A stretch of DNA of 64,000 bases from JALOAD01 sp023228995 [NCBI: Candidatus Muiribacterium halophilum] (GCA_023228995.1 JALOAD010000002.1:62001-126000), one strand, 5' to 3'; numbered from the stretch's first letter, positions 1-9,695 are shown. Translations and numbers: made by a program. The notes: generated by a model from the letters alone, not told the origin.

Positions 1-839
1 AAAAGTATTGATAAAGGACCAGGAATAGCTTCTTCAAGTTTAATAATAATACCTGATTTTTGATTTTCAATAAATTGATTTTCTTCTTTATTTTTACCAA
101 CAATAAATTTTTTTAAAACAAGTTTATTTGAAGAAATATCAAAATGTCTGCCGGTTTTTAATAATTCATATTGAATAAGATCTCTATTATTTTCATTGAT
201 TAGCGGTCTGAGTTTTCGACAATAATCTGCATAAGTTAAAAAACATCCGCCGCCAGGAGAAGAATAATCTTTAATATTATTCTTGTTTGCATATTCTATT
301 TGTTTAAATCTTCCTCTGCCTTCAACAGAAATTATATTAATAATGTCATTTCTATTAATAATTTTATTTTCTTCAATTTTATTAATAGGAAAGTGAGAAA
401 GAGACAATGGTCTAATAAGTATATCTTTGACATCAGCTTCACGAAGAATAGTTTTTAATGGATGAGATTTCTGTGATTTAGGTCTTTGACCAATAACTTC
501 GCCTGTAATTAAAAAATCAATATTAAAATCTTTCATCATATTTTTTGCAATAGATAAAAATAAGATTTTACAGTCAACACAAGGATTCATATTTTTACCA
601 AAACCAAATTTTGGTTTTTTTAAAATATCTATATATTCAGAGGTTACTTCAATTATATGCTGTTCAAAAGAAAAATCACCAATTTTTATGTTATATTTTC
701 CTGGAATTGATTTTTTATTAAAAAATTCACTTCTAAATGTTAAGAGTATTACTTCATAACCAAGACTTTTCATTAAATGAGAAGAAATCATTGAATCAAG
801 TCCACCTGAATAAAGGGAAAAACATCTATATTTTTTCAT
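1..839 (-). CDS. PP-loop ATPase, tRNA thiouridylase-like, with C-terminal DUF814-like region (partial)
   Basis: The reading frame starts at an ATG on the minus strand at 839 and is open to the left edge, so the C-terminus is missing (279 residues visible). The N-terminus carries the PP-loop SGGLDS (residues 11-16), which binds ATP in enzymes that adenylate tRNA bases or carboxylates. Then come NPCVDCK (Cys87, Cys90), GEVIGQRPKSQ (about 113-123) and GGGCFLT (Cys199). This order matches the MnmA/ThiI-like family annotated as tRNA (5-methylaminomethyl-2-thiouridylate) methyltransferase-like, and the Cys residues suggest sulfur transfer or cluster binding. The tail VGKNKEENQFI resembles the NFACT-R/DUF814 segment that follows this domain in many homologues. 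The tRNA substrate is inferred from the family. Confidence 0.8.
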   Translation of the reverse strand, partial: MKKYRCFSLYSGGLDSMISSHLMKSLGYEVILLTFRSEFFNKKSIPGKYNIKIGDFSFEQHIIEVTSEYIDILKKPKFGFGKNMNPCVDCKILFLSIAKNMMKDFNIDFLITGEVIGQRPKSQKSHPLKTILREADVKDILIRPLSLSHFPINKIEENKIINRNDIINIISVEGRGRFKQIEYANKNNIKDYSSPGGGCFLTYADYCRKLRPLINENNRDLIQYELLKTGRHFDISSNKLVLKKFIVGKNKEENQFIENQKSGIIIKLEEAIPGPLSIL

Positions 840-911
840 AACATACATAATAAGTTATCGCAAAGGTTTTTTCAAGAACCAAAGGAGAAGAAGGGTGAAA
901 TAGTGAATCAA

Positions 912-928
912 AATGTTCGGTGAACATT
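912..928. repeat. Palindrome AATGTTC-N3-GAACATT, copy 1
   Basis: A perfect inverted repeat with 7-bp arms and a 3-bp centre. A second copy lies at 1351-1367 in the same spacer. It could be an operator for a dimeric regulator or part of a decayed repeat. It differs in spacing from the GTTCA-N5-TGAAC sites at 11354 and 11404. Confidence 0.4.
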
Positions 929-1090
929 TTTGTGTGAAATGGTGAAATGGTAAAATAGTAAAAAGCCGGGAAAGGTTGAAAGAAATGTCGAATTTGGAAT
1001 TTGGAATGTTGAATTTTGAATTTGGAATGTTGAATGTTGAAATTCGAATGTCGAATTGAGTTCTCTGATTAAATAGAAAAATCAATATTG

Positions 1091-1124
1091 TGTCTTACCG
1101 GTAATATTCTGAGCCGGGATCTGT
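1091..1124. repeat. Dispersed CCGGGAT palindrome unit
   Basis: A diverged single unit of the family found as arrays at 40736-40823, 50736-50902 and 51295-51489 and as single units at 49109-49142 and 52268-52299. It ends with the recognisable GAGCCGGGATCTGT. The left arm is degraded. Confidence 0.7.
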
Positions 1125-1258
1125 ATTAAAAGCAGTATAATAACGGTATATGTAGCGTATAAGAGCGGTATAGAAGCAGTGTTTTATTCAGATTTGTAGA
1201 TTTGTTTTAAAATTATTAATTCTTAATTATTCATTTTTAATTGTTTCACTAGATTGTC

Positions 1259-1278
1259 ATTCCCGTGAACACGGGAAT
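1259..1278. repeat. dRS3-like perfect palindrome
   Basis: ATTCCCGTG and CACGGGAAT form perfect 9-bp arms around AA. The pattern (TCATTCCCGN...CGGGAATCT) is like short intergenic repeats of the dRS3/REP type known in other bacteria. It is GC-rich against a very AT-rich background. Confidence 0.6.
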
Positions 1279-1350
1279 CTATTAATAAATAAAAAAGTCA
1301 TAATTTTTCTGCCTCTAAAAAGTTTGAAAAACCTTTTTTTGGTAGAATAT

Positions 1351-1367
1351 AATGTTCACTGAACATT
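1351..1367. repeat. Palindrome AATGTTC-N3-GAACATT, copy 2
   Basis: Same 7-bp arms as the copy at 912-928 with a different centre (ACT instead of GGT). It lies about 450 bp upstream of the dynamin operon. Conservation of the arms but not the centre is what a protein-binding site would show, but repeat origin is equally possible. Confidence 0.4.
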
Positions 1368-1731
1368 TTAATTTGTTTTCATTTAGAACCTAAACCAAAA
1401 ACGGATAAAGCATTTGGAAAACTTTTTATTCATCGAAGATATTTTTTATCTTTTTGAACAGTTATTAATTAATGTATTGTAAATGTGATTTTTAATAGTA
1501 ATAATTATTTATTATATGCCTAAATTGATAAAATAGAAAGCTGTGTAAATCAAGAATATTACAAAAGAGATTATATACGGTATTATCTTATCTGAACGAT
1601 TCCATAGGAATATTAAAGCAATATTTGATAAAGAATGGAATATTAAATGAAAAAAAGTAAGTATAACTAAATATAAAACTAGATTTTGTATTAATTATAA
1701 TTATGGTATTTAACCTATATGTTTTATTTTT

Positions 1732-1760
1732 TTGATTAATATATAAAAAAGACTTATAAT
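1732..1760 (+). promoter_or_regulatory. Sigma-70-type promoter of the dynamin operon
   Basis: TTGATT (1732-1737) and TATAAT (1755-1760) are separated by exactly 17 bp. Transcription would start near 1767, giving a leader of about 50 nt before the ATG at 1819, which has a strong GGAGGGG ribosome-binding site. Confidence 0.65.
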
Positions 1761-1818
1761 TTATCGAAAGTTTCTTTTTTAATGATTTATAAAGTATGAA
1801 AATTATTTTGGAGGGGCA

Positions 1819-3600
1819 ATGTTAAAAGAATATAGTAATAAATTAGATTTTGTTTTTACAGAATTACCTGAATTAAAAGAATATGAGAAGAATTGGAAGG
1901 AAAAAGAAGATAATATTAAATTTAATATTTGTATGATTGGTGAATATTCTAGCGGGAAAACCTCATTAATCAATTGCCTTTTGAATAAAGAAGATTTTTT
2001 ACCAATAGGTGATGAACCAACAACAAATTCTGTTGTAAAAGTAAATCCTAATAAGGAAAACTTAAATGTTTGGGTAGAAATTGATAATGAAAAGCAAAAT
2101 ATAAATTTAGATCAGGTATCAGAAGTAATTACAGGTAAAAGTAATTTGAAAACGGGAAAAGTAAATATTGATATTGCAGATAGTCCATTCTATGGTGAAA
2201 ATTATGTGATATATGATACACCAGGACTGTCTTCTTTGGTAAAGGAACATGGAAAATTATTAGATTTCATATTACCGGAAATTGATATAGTAATTCTGGT
2301 AGTTGACATTGAAAGAGGTGGAATATCTGGTTCTTTATTAAATTATTTAAAAGAAAACTTGATTAAAAAACATAAATTAAAAGATTTTATGGTAGTAATA
2401 AATAAATGTGATTTGAAAATAGCTTCTGATGTTGAAAAAGTTGTAGAAGAGATTAATAGAAATTTAAAATCTATATCAGTTGATTTTAATTTACTAAATT
2501 TCAGCTGTCATAATTATTTTGAATCAAAAAATAAAAAAGATATTGATTTAAAATATTCAGATATAAATTCGTTGATTACATTTATTAATAATACACTTTT
2601 AAATCCTCAAAAAATATTGTTTGAAAGAAAAATAAAAATTAGAAAAAACATCTTAAATGACATTGTTGAAGAAGTTGAAAATTTAATTAGATTTAAAGAA
2701 GAGATAATTAATTCACCAATTTCTTCAAATGAAGATTTTAATAAGTTGTTAATACATAAAAATTCAGAAATTGTTAAGCTTCAAAAAGAAATGGAGGATT
2801 TTAGAAATAAAATACATAATTCTATTGATAAAATAAATGATGAATTAAAAAATTGGTTGAATTCAAATTTAAAAGATATAGTTGAAGAGATTGTTGAAAG
2901 AGATAAAAGTTCTATTGAAAATAGGTTTAAAGAATTAGAAATGAAAGTAAAAAAAGGAGTTAAAGAACTTGAGGATATTTGTGCGAATTTGCAGATTGGT
3001 ATAGAAAGTAATGTTGTCAAACAAAAAATGGTAAAAACTTTAGATAAAATTATGGTAAAATTGGAAAATATAATAAAAGTTGTTGATGCAATCTTAATTG
3101 CTATTTTAGTGCCAACTGGTGGTGGTGGAGTTGAATTTGTATTAAAGAACTTTGTAGAAGCTTTAGCTGGAAAAAAATTAGCTGATTTAAGTGAAAAAGC
3201 TGAAGATAGAATTGCTAAAGAACGATCGGAAAACAATGAAAATATAGAAAATACTAGTAATAAAAATGTTTGGATTAACGGGATTGAAATCCTTTCAAAA
3301 ATTGCGCATACATTTGATATACCAAGAGATATAACATATTTTTTAGCTAAAAAAACAATTTTATTAGATAAAGGAAGAGAGGTGCTATATCAATGTATTC
3401 ATGAGATATCAGGAGAAATTGTTTCAAATGTTGATGTTGAAACAAAAAAAATATTTGATGATTTTAAAAAAGATATTTCGATAATCAAAGGTTCTATTAA
3501 TGAGAAATATACTGATTTTAATAAAGAAATTGAAAATTATAAAAATTCTGTTAAAAAGTACAAAACTGTTTTAAATGAAATAAATATTGTGGAGGAATAA
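1819..3600 (+). CDS. Bacterial dynamin-like GTPase (DLP1)
   Basis: A 593-residue large GTPase of the dynamin superfamily, which binds and remodels membranes. The G domain is complete: P-loop GEYSSGKT (41-48), switch-I threonines in EPTTNS (about 66-71), DTPG (133-136) and NKCD (195-198). The C-terminal two-thirds is helical and charged, interrupted by a hydrophobic glycine-rich stretch at about residues 424-446 that could be the membrane paddle or a hairpin insertion. Long helices follow. It has a strong GGAGGGG site and is the first gene of the operon; the next ATG is 2 bp after its stop. The GTPase identity is clear. The cellular target is unknown; other members act in membrane stress, outer-membrane vesicle release or phage defence. 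Confidence 0.88.
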   Translation: MLKEYSNKLDFVFTELPELKEYEKNWKEKEDNIKFNICMIGEYSSGKTSLINCLLNKEDFLPIGDEPTTNSVVKVNPNKENLNVWVEIDNEKQNINLDQVSEVITGKSNLKTGKVNIDIADSPFYGENYVIYDTPGLSSLVKEHGKLLDFILPEIDIVILVVDIERGGISGSLLNYLKENLIKKHKLKDFMVVINKCDLKIASDVEKVVEEINRNLKSISVDFNLLNFSCHNYFESKNKKDIDLKYSDINSLITFINNTLLNPQKILFERKIKIRKNILNDIVEEVENLIRFKEEIINSPISSNEDFNKLLIHKNSEIVKLQKEMEDFRNKIHNSIDKINDELKNWLNSNLKDIVEEIVERDKSSIENRFKELEMKVKKGVKELEDICANLQIGIESNVVKQKMVKTLDKIMVKLENIIKVVDAILIAILVPTGGGGVEFVLKNFVEALAGKKLADLSEKAEDRIAKERSENNENIENTSNKNVWINGIEILSKIAHTFDIPRDITYFLAKKTILLDKGREVLYQCIHEISGEIVSNVDVETKKIFDDFKKDISIIKGSINEKYTDFNKEIENYKNSVKKYKTVLNEINIVEE

Positions 3601-3602
3601 TA

Positions 3603-5600
3603 ATGGGTATTATTGATGATAAAAAAGAATTAATTATTGATAATTATAAAATTTTGCGGAGTTTAGAAAGTGTTTTTCCGATAAAATCAGGAAATGAAAC
3701 TGATGATAAAGAATATTTTGATAAAGAATATTTTGATAGTGAAATCAAAAAAATAAGAGAAGATCAATTTATTATATCAATCTGTGGACAGATGAATGCT
3801 GGAAAGAGTTTGTTTGTCAATGCTTTTTTATTTGGTGATAAGATTGTTTTTCCTGAAGGAACAGTTGCTGAAACTGCAAAACTTAGTGAAATATCTTATT
3901 CTGAAAAAGAATATTTTAAAGTCCATTATTATAACAAAGAAAGATGGAATAAAATTGAAAACACTGAATTTTACAAGCTAAGAATTTATCCGAAGATTTA
4001 TCCTGAATTTAAAAGCAAAACTACTTATGTTGATGATATTTTGGCTAAAAAAACTGAAGAAATAGATAATATAGCTGATATAAATAAATATGTAGGCAAA
4101 GAAGGTAAATATACTGATTTTGTAGAAAAGATAGAAGTTTTTCTAAATAATGAAAATTTGAAAGGTATTAAAATTGTAGATACACCTGGATTAAATGATC
4201 CTGAGGAAGAAAGATCAAAACTTACTGAAGAATTTGTCAAAAACTCTGATGCTGTTATATTGATAATTAGTTCGGATAGAGCTTTTGATGCAAATGATAA
4301 AGATTTTGTAATAAATTATCTTAAAGGTGTTTCAGAAGAAAAAGTTATATTAATAGCAAATAAATTAGATACTTTAGGTGATGTATCAGAAAAAAATCGA
4401 AATAAGATAATAAGCTGTTTGGAAAATATTAGTGATGAGCAAGTAAAAGAATTTTTAAAGACTACGACAAAAAATCTTAAAATGGTTTCAACACAAGCAT
4501 ATATTTATCAGAATATATTTAATAAATCTCCAGAGAATTGTCCTGCTGAAATAAAGGATAGACTTCAAATAATTGATGATAAATTCCCGGAAATAATAGA
4601 GAATAAAGGATATTTTGAAGATGCTAAAACTTTCATTTTGAATTTTTTATTTAAAACAAAAAATATTGTTAATATTCATTCAGAGAAGTTAAATAAGATA
4701 ATTAAAGAAACAGTAAAAGAAATTGAAAAAAAGAAGGAAGATATAGAATACGAAATAAATTCTTTAGAAAAACCTATTGCAACTAAAAAGGAAGAAATAA
4801 AAAAAATAGATGGAATAAAAAAAGAAATTTTAAATTTTAATGAAAATGTTGATAAAAAATTGTTAGGTATGAATATAGAAGTAAGAAATAAAGTAGATAA
4901 TATTCTTCAAGGGTATTATGGAAGTGTAGAAGCTGAAATTACATCTTATATTGAAAAGTATTCTTTCAATAACATCAAATTAGGAATGAAATTTGCTATA
5001 TGTAAGATAATAAGAAAAAATTTTAATCGTGAATTTGATTTAAATTCAAAAATCATAGATATAACAGATGATATTAAACAGGAATTTTATCAACTCATAA
5101 ATGAATTAAAATCGAAAGTTTCTGGTTTTAATGTTTTGACTGCAAAAGAATTAGAATGTTATTTTAAGATTGATAATCATCTTTTTAGACAAACTTTAAT
5201 GGATGAAGTGGAAAAAGAAATTGACACAGATTTAAGTTATCTTAAAGAAAATAAATGGTTTTTTTTTAAGGACGAGGAAGGATCAAAAGCTAATATACAG
5301 TCATTAGTAAATGGTTTTTTTGATGATTTATCAAATGAAAAGGATTATACAGAACAATTATCTTCAAATATATTTGAAAGTTTTAAACAAAAAAGTCATA
5401 ATATTAAAGAAGAATTAACAAATCTTTCTTCACAGAAACAAGAATTATTAGGTGAAAATGAGAGTGAGATTGGAGAAATTCAAAATAGGAAGAAAAATTT
5501 GGAAATAAAAAGGTTAGAAATAGAGAAGTCTTTAAATAGTATTAAAGAGGCAAAAGATGAAATCGAATTAAAAATAAAAAAATTGGAGGTTATGATTTGA
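3603..5600 (+). CDS. Bacterial dynamin-like GTPase (DLP2)
   Basis: A 665-residue dynamin-superfamily protein, clearly different in sequence from its neighbours. It has P-loop GQMNAGKS (62-69), a switch-I threonine in EGTVAETAK, DTPG (193-196) and NKLD (253-256). Ahead of the G domain is a short duplication, DKEYF repeated twice. Two predicted coiled-coil segments (about 365-410 and 600-660) make up the stalk. No transmembrane helix is apparent. It starts 2 bp after DLP1, and its last four bases overlap the TTG start of the next gene, so translation is probably coupled. Bacterial dynamins often work as unlike pairs (for example LeoB/LeoC, IniA/IniC); DLP1 and DLP2 may be such a pair, which is inference. 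Confidence 0.86.
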   Translation: MGIIDDKKELIIDNYKILRSLESVFPIKSGNETDDKEYFDKEYFDSEIKKIREDQFIISICGQMNAGKSLFVNAFLFGDKIVFPEGTVAETAKLSEISYSEKEYFKVHYYNKERWNKIENTEFYKLRIYPKIYPEFKSKTTYVDDILAKKTEEIDNIADINKYVGKEGKYTDFVEKIEVFLNNENLKGIKIVDTPGLNDPEEERSKLTEEFVKNSDAVILIISSDRAFDANDKDFVINYLKGVSEEKVILIANKLDTLGDVSEKNRNKIISCLENISDEQVKEFLKTTTKNLKMVSTQAYIYQNIFNKSPENCPAEIKDRLQIIDDKFPEIIENKGYFEDAKTFILNFLFKTKNIVNIHSEKLNKIIKETVKEIEKKKEDIEYEINSLEKPIATKKEEIKKIDGIKKEILNFNENVDKKLLGMNIEVRNKVDNILQGYYGSVEAEITSYIEKYSFNNIKLGMKFAICKIIRKNFNREFDLNSKIIDITDDIKQEFYQLINELKSKVSGFNVLTAKELECYFKIDNHLFRQTLMDEVEKEIDTDLSYLKENKWFFFKDEEGSKANIQSLVNGFFDDLSNEKDYTEQLSSNIFESFKQKSHNIKEELTNLSSQKQELLGENESEIGEIQNRKKNLEIKRLEIEKSLNSIKEAKDEIELKIKKLEVMI

Positions 5601-6127
5601 GAAATTTAATAATTTTAGCTTTGGTAGGTTTTTTTATATTTTTAATTTCAAAGATGAAGAAAGATGAAATAAGTAAAAGAAAAAAATATAGAAAGCGTAA
5701 AGAAATTATAAGTATTGATTCAAAAAACGAAAATTTAATAAAGGATAAAATAAAAAAATATAAAGATTCTGAAATGTATTTTTATTTACTTAACTTTTTA
5801 AAGGGTGAATTTAGTATTAAATCTGAAGATTTTAATTTGATTAAAGAAAAAATAGGAGAATATGAAAAATATTTTTTGAATGATAATGATTTTAATTCAA
5901 TTAATATTAAAGAAAAATTTCTTATACTTAAAAAAATATTAAAAGAGTATGGTGTTTTTAAAGAAGAATACACAAAAGATTTATATTTAACCGTTATTAG
6001 ACACAAAGTTAAAAATGATGGTATTTTAAAAGCTTATGGTTTGATTAAAGAATATATTACTGATGAATATGTTAAAAAATGGGAAGAAGGTTACAATGAG
6101 TTTAAAAACAAACAAATCGACATTTGA
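5597..6127 (+). CDS. Small membrane-anchored protein within the dynamin operon
   Basis: 176 residues starting at TTG (5597-5599), which overlaps the upstream stop; GGAGG at 5585-5589 fits this start. Residues 3-18 form one hydrophobic helix followed by a very basic stretch, so the rest should be cytoplasmic. The remainder is helical and charged, with no recognisable domain. Its position between two pairs of dynamin-like genes, with overlaps on both sides, suggests a membrane receptor or adaptor for the GTPases. That role is inference. Confidence 0.72.
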   Translation: MRNLIILALVGFFIFLISKMKKDEISKRKKYRKRKEIISIDSKNENLIKDKIKKYKDSEMYFYLLNFLKGEFSIKSEDFNLIKEKIGEYEKYFLNDNDFNSINIKEKFLILKKILKEYGVFKEEYTKDLYLTVIRHKVKNDGILKAYGLIKEYITDEYVKKWEEGYNEFKNKQIDI

Positions 6128-7964
6128 ATTTAAAAAAGATTTAGTCCAAACATTTTTAAAAAACATAAATGATATTAGTGGATTAGAAAAAGTAAGTGAT
6201 AGACTAAAAAGTTTTTTAAAACAATACGATAGAATAAATGAACAGGATAATAGACTAAAAGTAGGAGTTTTAGGAAATTTCAGCTCTGGGAAATCTACTT
6301 TTATTAACTCGGTTATAGGATATCCTTTAATGCCAGTAGGAGATATTCATGTAAAGAAGATAGTTTCAAAGATAACCTATGGAGTGGAAAAAAAAATAAA
6401 GATAATTTATAAGGATGAAAAAGAAAAGGAAATAAGTCAAGAGGAATTTTTAACAAAAATTTTTATAGAAGAGGTTTTAAAAGATAAAAAAGTAAAGGAA
6501 ATAAGAATAACATATCCTTCTAACAAACTTACTGATATTGAATTAATAGATACACCAGGATTTTCCATAGTAGATAAAAAAATGGGCGATAAGATATCAC
6601 AATGTATTTTGGAAGAAGTAGAAGTTATATTTTGGATATCTACATGTGATGGTGGTAGATTAAGAAAAGATGAAATAAATAGGTTGAAAAGCTTTTCTAA
6701 AGAAAAACCGGTAATAATAATAATAAATAAATCAGATAATAAAACGGAATTAGATAGAAAGAAAATACTTGATAATCTATTATCCGATGAAGAAATTAAA
6801 CCCATTATTAAGAAAGATGATAATATAGTGTTTTATTCAGCAAAAGAGATCTCAGAAAATAATAATGAAGTAGTTTATCAAGAGTTAATAGATAATATAA
6901 AGAAATCTTTTATAGAATTAGAAGGCTGTGATATAAAATTAAAAAAAGAAAGAAAAGATATAGGGAAAAAAATTTTTAAGGAACAGATAAATTATATAAA
7001 AAAAATTAAAAGTGGTTTAGGAAAAGACAAAGAGGTGAAATGCTTTGAGCTAAAAGATAGTTTATGGCTTAAATCATATGAAAGATTGGAAAAATTATTA
7101 AAAGAAATAAAGCAAAATAAAGAGTTATATGAAAAAGAAAAGCTGGAAAATGATTTTAAAACTTATTTAAAAAGAAATTTTAAAACTGAAATAGAGGAAG
7201 TGAAAAATAAACTAGAAAAAAATAAAAAGATAGCAGAAGTAAAACGAGAAGAACTTTTAAAGTATTATAAAAAAGTAAATAAATATTATAATAAAAATTT
7301 TTTTTGTGAATATAACAATAAATTTATAGAAGATATAATATTGAAAATCATAGATCGTATTTCAGATGAATTTATAATTACAAAACGTTATTTGAATAAT
7401 TTATGGAATAAATTTACAAATAGAATGCTTATAGAAGAAAATAAGAAGATTGATTTTAATGAATTTTTGGATAAAATATTAGAAGAAAATAATGATTCAA
7501 AGTTGAAAAATACAATTAATAAAATGAAAAGTTATATTAATGATACTCAAAATAATATAAAAAATGAGATTAAAATGTTCGTTTCATACACTATGGAATT
7601 TATGAATCAAAACCTTGTTAATAATTTTGAAAATTATAAATTAATGGATATTTTTGAAACAAAAAATATAGATTATGATGAGAGTGAAAGTCTATGGAAT
7701 TTTATTAATCCTTTATATCCTATTAAAAAAGTATGGAATGTTTTTCAAGAAGATCAAGAAGATACAGATTATGATTGGAATGAAACACTAGAGGAATATA
7801 TTGATGATTTAATCCCACAAGAAAATTTTCTCAAAAAAGTTGGTAGTATTTTTCAAAAAAATATTGAAAATCAAGAATCTAATATTAAAGAATTTTTGGA
7901 TGAATATATTAATGAAATCTCTAATCAAATTTTGATTATAGAGAGATTTTTATCAGAGGTATAA
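6096..7964 (+). CDS. Dynamin-like GTPase paralogue with degenerate switch I (DLP3)
   Basis: 622 residues from the ATG at 6096, chosen because GAAGAAGG lies just upstream; an earlier in-frame ATG at 6063 has no such site. It overlaps the upstream gene by 32 bp. The P-loop GNFSSGKST, DTPG and NKSD motifs are intact and almost identical to those of DLP4. The switch-I segment is not: DLP4 has PVGDTPVTNIV where this protein has PVGDIHVKKIV, so the G2 threonine is lysine and the two residues at the T-P positions are changed too. Sequence on both sides is nearly identical between the paralogues. Hydrolysis is therefore probably impaired while nucleotide binding may remain. The C-terminal half is long, helical and more diverged. 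Confidence 0.85.
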   Translation: MSLKTNKSTFEFKKDLVQTFLKNINDISGLEKVSDRLKSFLKQYDRINEQDNRLKVGVLGNFSSGKSTFINSVIGYPLMPVGDIHVKKIVSKITYGVEKKIKIIYKDEKEKEISQEEFLTKIFIEEVLKDKKVKEIRITYPSNKLTDIELIDTPGFSIVDKKMGDKISQCILEEVEVIFWISTCDGGRLRKDEINRLKSFSKEKPVIIIINKSDNKTELDRKKILDNLLSDEEIKPIIKKDDNIVFYSAKEISENNNEVVYQELIDNIKKSFIELEGCDIKLKKERKDIGKKIFKEQINYIKKIKSGLGKDKEVKCFELKDSLWLKSYERLEKLLKEIKQNKELYEKEKLENDFKTYLKRNFKTEIEEVKNKLEKNKKIAEVKREELLKYYKKVNKYYNKNFFCEYNNKFIEDIILKIIDRISDEFIITKRYLNNLWNKFTNRMLIEENKKIDFNEFLDKILEENNDSKLKNTINKMKSYINDTQNNIKNEIKMFVSYTMEFMNQNLVNNFENYKLMDIFETKNIDYDESESLWNFINPLYPIKKVWNVFQEDQEDTDYDWNETLEEYIDDLIPQENFLKKVGSIFQKNIENQESNIKEFLDEYINEISNQILIIERFLSEV

Positions 7965-7967
7965 TAT

Positions 7968-9695
7968 ATGGTTAATTTAAAAAAATTAAATATCATAGAA
8001 AAAATAAAAATACTTTTACAAATATCCGAAAAAATAAGTAATATAGATAATATAAGATTAAAGATGAAAACTTTTTTAAAAGAATATGAGATAGTAAATG
8101 AACAGAATAAGAGGTTAAAAGTAGGAATTTTAGGGAATTTTAGCTCTGGGAAATCTACTTTTATAAACTCGATTATAGGGTATCCGTTAATGCCTGTAGG
8201 AGATACTCCTGTAACAAATATAGTGTCAAAAATAACCTATGGAGTGGAAAAAAAAATAAAGATAATTTATGAGGATGGAAAAGAAAAGAAAATAAGTCAA
8301 AAAGAATTTTTAACACAAATTCATAAAGTAGATGGACTAAAAGAGGAAAGAGCAAAGGAAATAAGAATAAAGTATCCATCAAATAAACTTGTAGATATTG
8401 AATTAATAGATACGCCAGGATTTTCAACCGCAGATAAAGAAATGGATGATCAGATATCACAAAGCGTTTTTGAAGAAGCGGAAGTTATATTTTGGTTATC
8501 TACATGTGATGGTGGATTAAGAAAAGATGAAATAGATAGATTGAAAAACTTTTACAAAGAAAAACCGGTGATAATGATATTAAATAAATCAGATAATAAA
8601 ACGGAATTAGATAGAAAGAAAATACTTGAGAATCTGTTGTCTGATGAAGAAGTAAAAACCATTATTAAGAAAGAGGATAATATAGTATTTTATTCAGCAA
8701 AAGAGTCGTTGGAAAACAACAATGAAGCAGTTTATGAAGATTTAATAGAAAATATAAAAAAAACTTTTATAGAGCAGAAAGAATGTGATGTAAGTATTAG
8801 AAAAGAAAGAAAAGAGATTGAACAAAAATTTTCAGGTATAAAAAAGGTAAAAGAGCAAATAAACTACATTAAAGAATTTAAAATAAAATCTAAAAATTTT
8901 AAATCTGAAAAAGTATTTGAATTAAAAGATAATTCATGGCTTAAATCATATGAAAGTATAGAAAAATTATTAAAAAAAATAAAGCAAAATAAAGAGTTAT
9001 ATGAGAAAGAAAAGCTCAAAAGAGATTTTGAAACTTATTTAAAAAGGGAATTTAAAACTACAATAGAGGAAGTGAAAAATAAACTAGAAAAAAATAAAAA
9101 GATAGTAGAAGTAAAACGAGAAGAACTTTTAAGGTATTATAAAAAATTAAATAAGTATTATGATGGAAATTTTTTTGGTGAATATAATGCTGAATTCAAA
9201 GAGGTAATTATTGAAAATATCATATCACAAACTGAAGAAGATAAATATATTGATTTTAATAATATAAAAGAATTATGGGATAGTTTTATTGAAAAAATCA
9301 AAAAAGAAATAACTTCTATTGATTTTAAAAGTTTTTTAGAAAATGTAATATATAATAAAAAATTTCTCAAAGAAGATAAACAATTAAATAAAGATATCGA
9401 AATTTATAGTAATTATACAATTGATTTTATCAAAGACAATATTGATTTTATTGAGAATAATATTGATATTATATACTATGATTATAAAGAGCTAAAGGAA
9501 CTTCTTGATAATTTTATTCCTCAGCAAAGTTTTTTAAAGAGGATATTAACAATAATACAATTATATTATTCTTCTAAAAAAGATAAAATTTTATTGATTT
9601 TGGAAGAAAATGAAAAATCTATTTTAGAGCAATTGAATAATTTAAAGTTATTAGAGGATTCTAGCCGGAATTTATCTTTAAAGAAAAATAATTGA
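7968..9695 (+). CDS. Dynamin-like GTPase (DLP4), tandem paralogue of DLP3
   Basis: 575 residues, starting 3 bp after DLP3. All G motifs are present: P-loop GNFSSGKST (56-64), switch I TPVT (80-83), DTPGFS and NKSD. The N-terminal half is highly similar to DLP3 (shared runs such as GYPLMPVGD and DPxxSAKE-like segments), so the two arose by tandem duplication. The C-terminal halves diverge, and this copy is about 50 residues shorter. An active/inactive GTPase pair acting as a hetero-oligomer is a reasonable inference. It is the last gene of the operon; a 123-bp gap with a new promoter follows. Confidence 0.86.
   Translation: MVNLKKLNIIEKIKILLQISEKISNIDNIRLKMKTFLKEYEIVNEQNKRLKVGILGNFSSGKSTFINSIIGYPLMPVGDTPVTNIVSKITYGVEKKIKIIYEDGKEKKISQKEFLTQIHKVDGLKEERAKEIRIKYPSNKLVDIELIDTPGFSTADKEMDDQISQSVFEEAEVIFWLSTCDGGLRKDEIDRLKNFYKEKPVIMILNKSDNKTELDRKKILENLLSDEEVKTIIKKEDNIVFYSAKESLENNNEAVYEDLIENIKKTFIEQKECDVSIRKERKEIEQKFSGIKKVKEQINYIKEFKIKSKNFKSEKVFELKDNSWLKSYESIEKLLKKIKQNKELYEKEKLKRDFETYLKREFKTTIEEVKNKLEKNKKIVEVKREELLRYYKKLNKYYDGNFFGEYNAEFKEVIIENIISQTEEDKYIDFNNIKELWDSFIEKIKKEITSIDFKSFLENVIYNKKFLKEDKQLNKDIEIYSNYTIDFIKDNIDFIENNIDIIYYDYKELKELLDNFIPQQSFLKRILTIIQLYYSSKKDKILLILEENEKSILEQLNNLKLLEDSSRNLSLKKNN

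Larger units (their letters stand above)
840..1818. other. Repeat-rich noncoding spacer
   Basis: No convincing gene. The spacer contains a tandem low-complexity block (about 960-1060) built from a GGAATTTTGAATTT-like word, one unit of the dispersed CCGGGAT palindrome family (1091-1124), a short segment (1154-1176) that recurs at 44729-44751, a dRS3-like palindrome (1259-1278), two copies of AATGTTC-N3-GAACATT (912-928 and 1351-1367), and the dynamin operon promoter at its right end. The one longer open frame here, on the minus strand at 855-1085, simply translates the repeats. Confidence 0.7.

Noticed and set aside
855-1085. 76-residue minus-strand open frame
   Set aside because: Its translation (NIPNSKFNIPNSKF) is just the tandem repeat of this spacer.
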